Below are positions 1-7,032 of a DNA stretch of 12,243 bases, piece after piece. The position numbers were made by a program, and so were the translations under genes. The notes under the pieces were generated by a model. It worked only from the letters and a program-made list of their open reading frames with translations. It did no database searches and was not told the origin of the DNA. Origin of the DNA: DATARH01 sp036264235 (GTDB taxonomy: Bacteria; Pseudomonadota; Alphaproteobacteria; ATCC43930; CGMCC-115725); contig DATARH010000234.1 of NCBI GenBank assembly GCA_036264235.1, positions 1 through 12,243 on the forward strand, given 5' to 3'. Positions within the stretch are counted from its first letter, which is position 1. Every line of letters begins with the position of its first letter.

Positions 1-1338
1 GTGCTCTATGTGCTCGACGAGCCGTCGATCGGGCTGCATCAGCGCGACAACGACCGCTTGCTGGCGACCTTGCGGCGGCTGCGCGACCTCGGCAACACGG
101 TCATCGTCGTCGAGCATGACGAGGAGGCGATCCGCACCGCCGACTGGCTCGTGGATATGGGACCGGGCGCCGGCGTGCATGGCGGCCACCTCGTGGCTGA
201 GGGGACGCCCGAGGAGGTGATGCGGGTGCCGGCGAGTATCACCGGCCAGTACCTGACCGGGATGAAGCAGATCGCGGTACCGGCGGTGCGCCGCACCGGG
301 CATCCGGGGCAGATCCTGAAACTGGTCGGCGCCCGCGGCAACAATCTGAAGGAGCTGACCGCGGAGATTCCGCTCGGCACCTTCTGCTGCGTCACCGGCG
401 TCTCGGGCGGCGGCAAATCGACCCTGATCATCGAGACGCTGTACAAGGCGCTGGCGAAGCGGCTCAACAACGCGCGCGAGACGCCAGCGCCGTTCGAGCG
501 GCTCGACGGCGCCGAGTTCCTCGACAAGATCGTCGATATCGACCAGTCGCCGATCGGCCGCACGCCGCGCTCGAACCCGGCGACCTACACCGGCTGCTTC
601 ACCCCGATCCGCGACTGGTACGCCGGGCTGCCGGAGGCGAAGGCGCGCGGCTATCAGCCGGGCCGCTTCTCGTTCAACGTCAAGGGCGGCCGCTGCGAAG
701 CCTGCCAGGGCGATGGCGTCATCAAGATCGAGATGCACTTCCTGCCGGACGTCTATGTGCAATGCGACGTCTGCCACGGCAAGCGCTACAACCGCGAGAC
801 GCTGGAGGTGACGTTCCGCGGCAAGAGCATCGCCGACGTGCTCGACATGACGGTCGACGAGGGTGCCGATTTCTTCCGCGCGGTGCCGGCGATCCGCGAC
901 AAGCTGGTGACACTGCAGCGGGTCGGGCTCGGCTACATCCATGTCGGCCAGCCGGCGACGACCCTGTCGGGCGGCGAGGCGCAGCGGGTCAAACTGGCGA
1001 AGGAATTGTCACGCCGCGCCACCGGCCGCACGCTGTACATTCTCGACGAGCCGACCACCGGGCTGCATTTCGACGATGTGCGCAAGCTCCTGGAAGTGCT
1101 GCATGCGCTGGTCGAGACCGGCAACACGGTGCTGGTGATCGAGCACAATCTGGAAGTGATCAAGACCGCCGACTGGATCATCGACCTCGGCCCCGAAGGC
1201 GGGGATGCCGGCGGCCACATCATCGCCACCGGCACCCCCGAAGACGTCGCCACGGTCGAGGCCAGCTACACCGGGCAATACCTGCGGCCGTATTTAAGGA
1301 CGAAGCTCCCGGCCCCGCGGCGACGGCGCGCGGGGTGA
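1..1338 (+). CDS. uvrA: UvrABC system protein A, C-terminal half (5' truncated by window edge)
   Basis: This is the DNA damage-recognition ATPase of nucleotide excision repair; it acts as a UvrA dimer with UvrB in the cytoplasm. The 445 visible residues start at the Walker B of the first ATPase (LYVLDEPSIGLHQRDN, 2-17). They continue through the second ATPase: Walker A GVSGGGKST (133-141), the zinc finger with Cys232/235 and Cys255/258, the ABC signature LSGGEAQRV (322-330), Walker B LYILDEP (345-351), and the switch region VLVIEHNLEVIKTADW. UvrA is usually about 950 residues, so roughly half lies upstream. The GTG at base 1 is an internal codon, not the start. The TGA stop overlaps the ATG of creA, which suggests translational coupling. 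All second-ATPase motifs are intact, so the protein is probably functional. Confidence 0.98.
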   Translation: MLYVLDEPSIGLHQRDNDRLLATLRRLRDLGNTVIVVEHDEEAIRTADWLVDMGPGAGVHGGHLVAEGTPEEVMRVPASITGQYLTGMKQIAVPAVRRTGHPGQILKLVGARGNNLKELTAEIPLGTFCCVTGVSGGGKSTLIIETLYKALAKRLNNARETPAPFERLDGAEFLDKIVDIDQSPIGRTPRSNPATYTGCFTPIRDWYAGLPEAKARGYQPGRFSFNVKGGRCEACQGDGVIKIEMHFLPDVYVQCDVCHGKRYNRETLEVTFRGKSIADVLDMTVDEGADFFRAVPAIRDKLVTLQRVGLGYIHVGQPATTLSGGEAQRVKLAKELSRRATGRTLYILDEPTTGLHFDDVRKLLEVLHALVETGNTVLVIEHNLEVIKTADWIIDLGPEGGDAGGHIIATGTPEDVATVEASYTGQYLRPYLRTKLPAPRRRRAG

Positions 1339-1829
1339 TGTGCCCGCCGTCGGACCGCGGGCGCCTGGCCCGCGTTGCAGCGGTTGCTGCGGCTGTCGTG
1401 TTTGCGGCGATGTCAGCCGCGCATGCCGACGATTTGGCTTGCGTGAGCACGACCTTCCGCATCGTCGGCGCCAACGACAAGGTCTGCGTCAGCGCCTTCG
1501 ACGACCCGAAGGTCCCGGGGGTCGCCTGTGACATCAGTCAGGCCCGGACCGGCGGGGTAAAAGGAACTTTTGGCCTTGCCGAGGACCCGTCGCGGTTCTC
1601 ACTCTCCTGCCGCCAGACCGGTCCGATCTCAGTCGATCTGAGCCAGTTGCCGAATGAGGAATCGGTCTATTCCGAGCGCACCTCGATCTTCTTCAAGCAC
1701 ACCCGCATCTACCGCATCGTCGACAAGAAGCGGAACACGCTCGTCTACCTCGCGATCAGCGACAAGATCATCAACGGCTCGCCGCAAAACGCGGTCTCCA
1801 GCGTCCCGATCGCGCCGTGGGGGCACTGA
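1338..1829 (+). CDS. creA: CreA family periplasmic protein
   Basis: This 163-residue protein matches the CreA family as I recall it: AFDDPKVPGVACDISQARTG (53-72), then FGLAEDPS, SLSCRQTGPI, KRNTLVYLAISDKIINGSP (131-149) and a C-terminal SVPIAPW. The family's biochemical function is unknown, despite the historical name linking it to catabolite control. An N-terminal signal peptide is visible: arginines at 7, 9 and 12, a hydrophobic run to about residue 27, and a probable cut after Ala-His-Ala (28-30). The mature protein has Cys35, 50, 64 and 91, which could form disulfides. The start ATG overlaps the uvrA stop (TGATG) and has only a G-rich stretch as ribosome-binding site, so translation probably depends on uvrA. 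Family assignment is confident; function is not. Confidence 0.9.
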   Translation: MCPPSDRGRLARVAAVAAAVVFAAMSAAHADDLACVSTTFRIVGANDKVCVSAFDDPKVPGVACDISQARTGGVKGTFGLAEDPSRFSLSCRQTGPISVDLSQLPNEESVYSERTSIFFKHTRIYRIVDKKRNTLVYLAISDKIINGSPQNAVSSVPIAPWGH

Positions 1830-1833
1830 GAAC

Positions 1834-2049
1834 ATGAGACGCCGTGTTCCGAAGCTGAAGACCGACGGAGAAGCGGAGGCATTCCTCGACGCCGATTTGT
1901 CCGATCTCGATTTCTCGAAGTTCGAATCGGGGCGCCTGCGCATTGAGGAAGGGAACCCTTCCGTCCAGGAAAGCTCCTGCGGTAGCAATCAGAAGCTAAG
2001 AACCAAGGCAACTCGCCGGAAGGCAGGGTCGACTACACCGCGGCGGTGA
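1834..2049 (+). CDS. CopG-type antitoxin-like protein, probably a decayed orphan
   Basis: This 71-residue ORF starts 4 nt after creA. Its first 30 residues (RRRVPKLKTDGEAEAFLDAD, then LSDLDFSKF) closely resemble the N-terminus of CopG-like antitoxins of type II toxin-antitoxin systems (the KLPKFKTxxEAxxF...DLSD type). Such antitoxins normally continue into a ribbon-helix-helix DNA-binding part with a conserved MRLPxxLLxAV and a GIPYQRFIR-like helix. Here residues 31-71 are low-complexity (Ser/Thr/Lys/Arg) and lack that domain. The +1 frame near 1955-1992 reads LPSRKAPAVAIRS, which could be a shifted remnant. No RelE/BrnT-like toxin ORF is adjacent on either side. The ORF's end overlaps the 3' end of the convergent aldolase gene by 17 nt. 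I read it as a remnant, though a short expressed protein cannot be excluded. Confidence 0.5.
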   Translation: MRRRVPKLKTDGEAEAFLDADLSDLDFSKFESGRLRIEEGNPSVQESSCGSNQKLRTKATRRKAGSTTPRR

Positions 2050-3112
2050 ATGCGCGGATCATCCCGTCGAGCGGACGGCGCAGGGTCGTCTCGTTGGTGT
2101 GCAGGGTGAATTCGGCGCCGTCCGGTGACACACGCCGCGGCGGGCGGATGACGATGCCGCGTTCCGCGAGGCGCTGCGGCAGCGAGGCGGCGTCTTCGCC
2201 GGTCACACGCAGCACGCTGACATTGGTGGCGTCGGGCGGGCGCTCGATCGACACCCGGTTGTGTTCGCGCAATGCGGCCAGCAGGCGGTCGAAGGCGGCC
2301 ACCGCTTCGGTGAAGCGGTCGGCGAAGCCGTCGAGGCAATGCAGCGCGACCGCCGCGTCGGGCCAGGCGTGCGGCAATCCCCCGCCGAACATCCGGCGCT
2401 GGTGAAAGAGGCCGTCGAGCAGCGCGCGTGGGCCGGCGAGGATCGCGCCGGAGGCGGCGTTCAGGTACTTCCATAACGACACATAGACGGTGTCGAACAG
2501 CGCGGCATAGGCGGCCGGCGGGATGCCCGTGTAAGCGCTCTCGATCAGCAACCGGGCGCCGTCGAGATGGAGGCCGATGCCGTGCTCGCGGGCATGGCCG
2601 CAGATGCGGCGCATCTCCGTGAAATCGAAAGCGGCGCCGTCGCAGCGGCGCACCGGCGTCTCGATCGAGATCGCGCCGACTGGCACCGCGACGCGGGCGT
2701 CGGCCGGGCCGGCAATTTCGGCCATTGCCTCGTCGAACGTGAAACTCGCCCTGCCGGGCGCCAGCGGCACCAGGTTGAGCCCGCTCAGCTGCTGCGCGGC
2801 GTCGCCCTCGTCGCAATAAAGGTGGCTCTCGCGCTGGACCAGCACGCGGCGGCCGGTGCGGGCGAGCAGCCGCAAGGCCAGATGGTTGGCCAGCGTGCCG
2901 GTCGGCAGGAAGACCGCCGTCTCCTTGCCCAGCAGCGCGGCCATCCGTGCTTCCAGCTCGGCGACGACACCGCCGCGCGAGTAATCGTCGGGCGCGATGC
3001 CGCGGCGCTCGGCGATCTCAGCCAGAAGGCGGGCATAGGCGACCGGCGACAGGCCCAACCCGTCCGAGCGGAACTGCACCAGCCCGGCACCGGGATCCGC
3101 CGCGTTCGCCAT
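2033..3112 (-). CDS. Threonine aldolase / beta-eliminating lyase family PLP enzyme
   Basis: This 359-residue enzyme belongs to the fold-type I PLP family that includes low-specificity L-threonine aldolase (threonine to glycine plus acetaldehyde) and related lyases. Visible hallmarks are the N-terminal FRSDGLGLSP; the PLP phosphate-binding stretch FLPTGTLANHLAL (68-80); LHLDGARLL (181-189) with Asp184 for the pyridine nitrogen; and SLWKYLNAASGAIL with Lys215 as the Schiff-base lysine. The region around Lys215 differs from the CLSKGLGAPVGS-type sequence of classical threonine aldolases, so the exact substrate is uncertain. The ATG at 3112 is preceded by a good GAGGAG ribosome-binding site (3119-3124, minus strand) 6 nt upstream. 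The gene is monocistronic here and divergent from trmFO across 64 nt that must hold both promoters. Confidence 0.85.
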   Translation of the reverse strand: MANAADPGAGLVQFRSDGLGLSPVAYARLLAEIAERRGIAPDDYSRGGVVAELEARMAALLGKETAVFLPTGTLANHLALRLLARTGRRVLVQRESHLYCDEGDAAQQLSGLNLVPLAPGRASFTFDEAMAEIAGPADARVAVPVGAISIETPVRRCDGAAFDFTEMRRICGHAREHGIGLHLDGARLLIESAYTGIPPAAYAALFDTVYVSLWKYLNAASGAILAGPRALLDGLFHQRRMFGGGLPHAWPDAAVALHCLDGFADRFTEAVAAFDRLLAALREHNRVSIERPPDATNVSVLRVTGEDAASLPQRLAERGIVIRPPRRVSPDGAEFTLHTNETTLRRPLDGMIRAFTAAV

Positions 3113-3165
3113 GGTCCGCTCCTCGTCCGTTGCGTTGTACTTGCCTCAGACCGTGCTTGATTGCA

Positions 3166-3171
3166 CCTAAT
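3166..3171 (+). promoter_or_regulatory. Possible -10 element for trmFO
   Basis: CCTAAT lies 5 nt before the trmFO ATG, with TTGCCT at 3141-3146 (19-nt spacing, longer than ideal). If real, transcription would begin at or near the ATG and the mRNA would be leaderless, which fits the absence of a Shine-Dalgarno sequence. This is a weak pattern match only. Confidence 0.2.
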
Positions 3172-3176
3172 CCCTT

Positions 3177-4535
3177 ATGGACCCGGTGCCCAGGGAATCA
3201 GTGCATGTGATCGGCGGCGGGCTCGCCGGCAGCGAGGCGGCGTGGCAAGTGGCGCGCGCCGGGGTGCCAGTGGTGCTGCACGAGATGCGCCCGGTGCGCG
3301 GCACCGAGGCGCATGTCGGGCCGGGTCTGGCCGAGCTGGTGTGCTCGAACTCGTTCCGCTCCGACGATGCCGAGCGCAATGCGGTCGGGCTGTTGCATCG
3401 GGAGATGCGGCTGTGCGGCTCGCTGATCCTGTCCGCCGCCGATGCGCACAAGGTGCCGGCCGGCGGCGCGCTGGCGGTCGACCGGGTCGGCTTCTCCGAG
3501 GCGGTCGAGGCGTCGCTGGCGGGCGCGCCGCTGATCGAGATCCGGCGCGAGGAGATCGCCGGGCTGCCGCCAGGGGATTGGGACGAGGTGATCGTCGCGA
3601 CCGGCCCCCTGACCTCGCCCGCGCTGGCCGAGGCGATCGTCGGGCTGACCGGCGAAGAGTCGCTGGCGTTTTTCGACGCGATCGCGCCGATCGTGCACCG
3701 CGACACGATCGATTTCGACACGGCCTGGTTCCAGTCGCGCTACGACAAGGTCGGGCCGGAGGGTGACGGCGCCGACTACATCAACTGTCCCCTCGACCGC
3801 GAGCAGTACGAAGCGTTTGTCGCGGCGCTGCTCGCCGGCGACAAGGTCGAGTTCCACGAATGGGAGAAGACGCCCTATTTCGAGGGCTGCCTGCCGGTCG
3901 AGGTGATGGCGGCGCGCGGCGCCGACACCCTGCGCTTCGGGCCGATGAAGCCGGTGGGCTTGCGCGACCCGCGCACCGGGCAGCGGCCGCATGCGGTCGT
4001 GCAGCTGCGCCAGGACAACGCGCTCGGCACGCTCTACAACATGGTCGGGTTCCAGACCAAATTGCGGCACGGCGAGCAGACCCGCATCTTCCGGATGATC
4101 CCTGGGCTGGAGCGGGCCGAGTTCGCCCGTCTCGGCGGCTTGCACCGCAACACCTTCCTGAACAGCCCGCGCCTCCTCGACCGCGAGCTGCGGCTGAAGG
4201 CGATGCCGCGGCTGCGCTTCGCCGGTCAGATCACCGGCGTCGAAGGTTATGTCGAGAGCGCCGCGATCGGCCTGCTCGCCGGTCGCTTAGCCGCCGCGTC
4301 GCGGCTGGGGCGCGAGCCGGCGCGGCCGCCGGCGACGACGGCGCTCGGGGCGCTCTTGCGGCACATCACCGAGGGCGCCGACGCCAAGAGCTTCCAGCCG
4401 ATGAACATCAATTTTGGCCTCTTCCCGCCGCTGTCGCCCGAACCCGCCCGGCACGCCGACAAGAAGCCGCTGCTGAGCCGCCGCGCGCTCGCCGATTTGG
4501 ATGCTTGGCTCAGAGGGACTGAGCCGGCAAGCTGA
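3177..4535 (+). CDS. trmFO: Methylenetetrahydrofolate--tRNA-(uracil-54-C5)-methyltransferase (FADH2-oxidizing)
   Basis: This flavoenzyme uses 5,10-methylenetetrahydrofolate and FADH2 to make ribothymidine at position 54 of tRNA. Its 452 residues are normal for the family. It opens with the dinucleotide-binding motif VIGGGLAGSEAAW (11-23), followed by VVLHEMRP and the diagnostic LAELVCSNSFRSD with Cys56. FEGCLPVEVMA carries Cys238, and these two cysteines correspond to the catalytic pair of Bacillus and Thermus TrmFO (about Cys53/Cys226). The middle GADYINCPLDREQYEAF and the C-terminal NINFGLFPP are also typical. The chosen ATG at 3177 has no visible ribosome-binding site. An in-frame GTG at 3201, preceded by AGGGA, would give a protein 8 residues shorter that starts right at the FAD motif. 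Downstream is a palindromic repeat, not an operon partner. Confidence 0.97.
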   Translation: MDPVPRESVHVIGGGLAGSEAAWQVARAGVPVVLHEMRPVRGTEAHVGPGLAELVCSNSFRSDDAERNAVGLLHREMRLCGSLILSAADAHKVPAGGALAVDRVGFSEAVEASLAGAPLIEIRREEIAGLPPGDWDEVIVATGPLTSPALAEAIVGLTGEESLAFFDAIAPIVHRDTIDFDTAWFQSRYDKVGPEGDGADYINCPLDREQYEAFVAALLAGDKVEFHEWEKTPYFEGCLPVEVMAARGADTLRFGPMKPVGLRDPRTGQRPHAVVQLRQDNALGTLYNMVGFQTKLRHGEQTRIFRMIPGLERAEFARLGGLHRNTFLNSPRLLDRELRLKAMPRLRFAGQITGVEGYVESAAIGLLAGRLAAASRLGREPARPPATTALGALLRHITEGADAKSFQPMNINFGLFPPLSPEPARHADKKPLLSRRALADLDAWLRGTEPAS

Positions 4536-4550
4536 CTCTGTCAGTAAGTC

Positions 4551-4654
4551 ATCCCGGGGCGGCCGAATGGCCGAACCCGGGACCCATGACCACAGGCCCG
4601 TGTGCATGGGTTCCGGGCTCGCCGCCCAAGGGATTTGGGGCGGCGCCCCGGAAT
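4551..4654. repeat. Intergenic palindromic element with cloverleaf-like folding
   Basis: This 104-nt element between trmFO and the monooxygenase gene consists wholly of nested inverted repeats. The outer stem is ATCCCGGGGC (4551-4560) with 4645-4654, 9 of 10 pairs. Inside, arm 1 (4561-4572) is GGCC/GGCC with a GAAT loop. Arm 2 (4573-4620) has a 16-position stem (14 Watson-Crick pairs, one G-U, one mismatch) topped by CACA/TGTG. Arm 3 (4621-4644) pairs GCCGCCC with GGGCGGC. The arms abut with no spare bases. The wording (CCCGGGACCCATG, CATGGGTTCCGGGCTC) resembles dispersed extragenic palindromes I recall from Bradyrhizobium-type genomes, but copy number cannot be seen here. It ends 27 nt before the next start codon and so probably lies in that gene's leader or promoter. 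Confidence 0.75.
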
Positions 4655-4681
4655 GGCCAGAAGAGATTGGGAAGGCGAAAC

Positions 4682-6148
4682 ATGGCGCTGCGTACCGGCA
4701 AACAGTTTCTCGAGGCGCTGAAGGACGGGCGGCAGATTTTCATCGACGGCGAGCGCGTCGCCGATGTGACCAAGGACCGGCGGCTGGCCGCAGCGGCGCA
4801 CAGCGTCGCCGAGCTGTACGACATGCAGCATGACGCAAAGCTCACCGACCAGATGAGCTTTGTGTCACCATCCAGCGGCGAGCGCATTGGTCTTTCGTTC
4901 ATCGAACCGCGCAGCGTCGACGATCTGATCCGCCGCCGCGGCATGGTGAAAGTGTGGATGGATGCGACCTGCGGCATGTTCGGCCGCAGCCCCGATTTCC
5001 TCAACATTATGCTCACCGGCCTCGCCGCCGCGGCGCCGGAGTTCGGCAAGCAGGACAAGCGCTTCGCCGACAACGTTCGCGCCTACCATGTCGAGGCGCG
5101 CGAGCGCGATCTCTGCATGACGCACACGCTGTTGAACCCTCAGGTCGACCGCTCGCGCCCGGTCGAGCGGCAGGAAAAGGACCTCGCCGCCAAGATCGTC
5201 AAGGAGACCGATGCCGGCATCGTGATCGACGGCGCCCGCATGGTGTCGACCCTGTGCGCCTATTCCGACGACATCCTGGTGATGCCGTCGACGTTTCTCG
5301 CGACCAATGCGGACGCGGCGCCCTATGCGTTCGGCTTTTCGATCCCGGTTGCGTCACCGGGGCTGCGCTTCATCTGCCGGCCCTCGGTGGTGCACCAGAA
5401 CGCCGCCTCGCCGATGGATTTTCCGCTGTCGTCGCGGCTCGACGAGGGCGATGGGCTGGCGGTGTTCGACAATGTGCTGGTGCCGTGGGAGCGCGTCTTC
5501 ATCCACCGCGACCCGGAGATGTGCAACGGCCTCTTCCAGCGCACCCAGGCGATGCCGCAGGTGATGCACCAGACCTCGACCAAGAATCTGGCGAAGGCCG
5601 AGTTCATGATGGCGCTCGGTTTCGCGATCGCGCGCTCGACCAATATCGACGCGCATTTGCACGTGCAGGGCATGCTGGCCGAGTTGATCGAGCACGTGGA
5701 ATTCGTGCGCTCCTGCATCCGCGCCAGCGAGGCCGACGCCGCGGTGAACAAGCACGGCATCATGACGCCGGCCGAGATGCCGCTGTGGACGGTGCGGATG
5801 ATGTTCCCGAAGATGTTCGTGCGCGCCTGCGAGATCATCCAGCTGATGGGCGCCGGCGGGCTGGTGGCGGTGCCGTCCTATGCGGAACTGTCGGGACCGG
5901 CGGCGGCCGATGTCGAGAAATACGCGCAGGCCGCCAATGCCGACGCGCCGACAAGGGTGAAATTGTTCCGCCTCGCCTTCGACGCGGCGGTGTCGTCGTT
6001 CTCCGGCCGGCAGCAATTGTACGAGCGGTATTATTCGGGTGACCCGGTGCGGCTCGCCGGCGCGCTCTACGCGCTCTACGACAAGGAGCCGCATGTCGCG
6101 CGCATCCACGGCATGCTGAATGAGATCGAGGCGCGCGCGAAGGCGTGA
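4682..6148 (+). CDS. 4-hydroxyphenylacetate 3-hydroxylase (HpaB) family FAD-dependent monooxygenase
   Basis: This 488-residue protein has the layout of the oxygenase component of two-component flavin monooxygenases that ortho-hydroxylate phenols with FADH2 supplied by a separate reductase. Typical stretches are RTGKQFLEALKDGRQIFIDG (4-23), the GRSPDFLN loop (101-108), DLCMTHTLLNPQ (143-154) with His148, DNVLVPWERVFIHRD, and FSGRQQLYERYYSGDP near the C-terminus. In Thermus HpaB, as I recall, Arg100, Tyr104 and His142 contact the substrate; here the equivalents are Arg102, Phe106 and His148, so the Tyr is replaced. An upstream ATG at 4586 is in frame but lies inside the palindromic repeat. The start at 4682 has a GGGAAGG ribosome-binding site and begins the family homology. 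No HpaC-type reductase is in view. The substrate is unknown. Confidence 0.88.
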   Translation: MALRTGKQFLEALKDGRQIFIDGERVADVTKDRRLAAAAHSVAELYDMQHDAKLTDQMSFVSPSSGERIGLSFIEPRSVDDLIRRRGMVKVWMDATCGMFGRSPDFLNIMLTGLAAAAPEFGKQDKRFADNVRAYHVEARERDLCMTHTLLNPQVDRSRPVERQEKDLAAKIVKETDAGIVIDGARMVSTLCAYSDDILVMPSTFLATNADAAPYAFGFSIPVASPGLRFICRPSVVHQNAASPMDFPLSSRLDEGDGLAVFDNVLVPWERVFIHRDPEMCNGLFQRTQAMPQVMHQTSTKNLAKAEFMMALGFAIARSTNIDAHLHVQGMLAELIEHVEFVRSCIRASEADAAVNKHGIMTPAEMPLWTVRMMFPKMFVRACEIIQLMGAGGLVAVPSYAELSGPAAADVEKYAQAANADAPTRVKLFRLAFDAAVSSFSGRQQLYERYYSGDPVRLAGALYALYDKEPHVARIHGMLNEIEARAKA

Positions 6149-6173
6149 CCGACCCCGGTTCCGGTGCGCCCGC

Positions 6174-6962
6174 TCATTTCGTCAGCATACGAACGCCGAC
6201 GACCACCAGGATCAACGCCAGGATCGGCCGCAAAACCCGCTCCGGCAGGCGTGCGCTCATATGGCTGCCGAGCATGATGCCCGGCACCGAGCCGATTAGC
6301 AGGGATGCCAGAAGCCGCCAGTCGACGGCGCCGAGCAGCAGATGTCCGAGCCCCGCGACCAGGGTCAGCGGCACGGCGTGCGCGACATCGGTGCCCACCA
6401 GCCGCACCAGCCGGACCCCCGGATACAGCAGCACGAGCAGCGTCATCCCGAGTGCGCCGGCGCCAACCGAGGAGATCGTCACCATCACCCCGAGCAAGAA
6501 GCCCGACGCGACGGTCAGCGACCCGGTCCAGTGGCGCCTATCACCCGCATGGCGGTCGATCATCAGCCTGAGCCACGGTCGCGCGATGACCGCCGCCGCG
6601 CTCAGCAGCAAGGCGATGCCGAGGATGACCGTGACAAACCGCGGCGACGTCCCGCCGCGAACGCCGGCGGCGTAGAGGCCGGCGATCGTCAGCGCCGCGC
6701 CCGGCAGGCTGCCGGCCGCAAGCCGCGCGACAATCCGCCAATCGACATTCTGGTTGCGGCCATGCGCGAGACTGCCAGCGCTCTTGGTCACCGCGGCATA
6801 AAGCAGGTCGGTGCCGACCGCGGTGGTGGCCTGCGTGCCGAACACCAGGATCAACAGCGGCGTCATCAAGGACCCGCCGCCGACCCCGGTCAGCCCGACG
6901 AGCAACCCGACGACGAACCCCGACAACACCGAGAGGGGGCTGATCGATGTAAGCAGATCCAT
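6174..6962 (-). CDS. TauE/SafE (TSUP) family membrane permease
   Basis: This 262-residue integral inner-membrane protein has about eight hydrophobic segments in two halves. The family signature GLTGVGGGSLMTPLL (23-37) is in the first half and VGAGALGMTLLVLLYP in the second. The length is typical. Characterised members export sulfite or sulfoacetate or move other small organic anions, so anion transport is likely and the direction is unknown. The start ATG has a weak purine-rich AAGAG upstream. The gene lies 70 nt downstream of the LLM oxidoreductase on the same strand and may be co-transcribed with it. It converges on the HpaB-like gene, with only 25 nt between the stop codons and no obvious terminator. 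A link with sulfur release by the LLM enzyme is a guess. Confidence 0.9.
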   Translation of the reverse strand: MDLLTSISPLSVLSGFVVGLLVGLTGVGGGSLMTPLLILVFGTQATTAVGTDLLYAAVTKSAGSLAHGRNQNVDWRIVARLAAGSLPGAALTIAGLYAAGVRGGTSPRFVTVILGIALLLSAAAVIARPWLRLMIDRHAGDRRHWTGSLTVASGFLLGVMVTISSVGAGALGMTLLVLLYPGVRLVRLVGTDVAHAVPLTLVAGLGHLLLGAVDWRLLASLLIGSVPGIMLGSHMSARLPERVLRPILALILVVVGVRMLTK

Positions 6963-6988
6963 CGCCCGCTCTTGCCTTGTTGCTGCAC

Positions 6989-7012
6989 CCGGCGAATGCA
7001 GCCGGCGAATGC
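6989..7012. repeat. Short tandem direct repeat between permease and LLM genes
   Basis: CCGGCGAATGC occurs at 6989-6999 and again at 7002-7012 (13-nt period). The second copy also forms a small hairpin, CAGCCG (6999-7004) with CGGCTG (7012-7017). There is no T tract, so it is not a convincing terminator. Confidence 0.45.
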
Positions 7013-7032
7013 GGCTGGCGTGCCGGCGCCGG

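Noticed and set aside
133..141. Unusual Walker A in the UvrA C-terminal ATPase
   Set aside because: The GVSGGGKST at residues 133-141 (bases 397-423) differs from the common GSGKST only by Gly for Ser, which I recall as normal in alphaproteobacterial UvrA.
762..1337. Upstream part of the open frame containing creA
   Set aside because: It overlaps uvrA in another frame and is Arg/Ala-rich. The signal peptide and CreA homology begin only at 1338.
3198..4145. A 315-residue minus-strand ORF opposite trmFO
   Set aside because: It is a shadow ORF: no motifs, Arg/Gln/His/Asp-rich, and fully covered by the well-supported TrmFO frame.
4586..4681. N-terminal extension of the HpaB-like protein from the ATG at 4586
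   Set aside because: The added 32 residues come from the palindromic repeat and do not resemble the family. The ATG at 4682 has a GGGAAGG ribosome-binding site and starts the homologous region.
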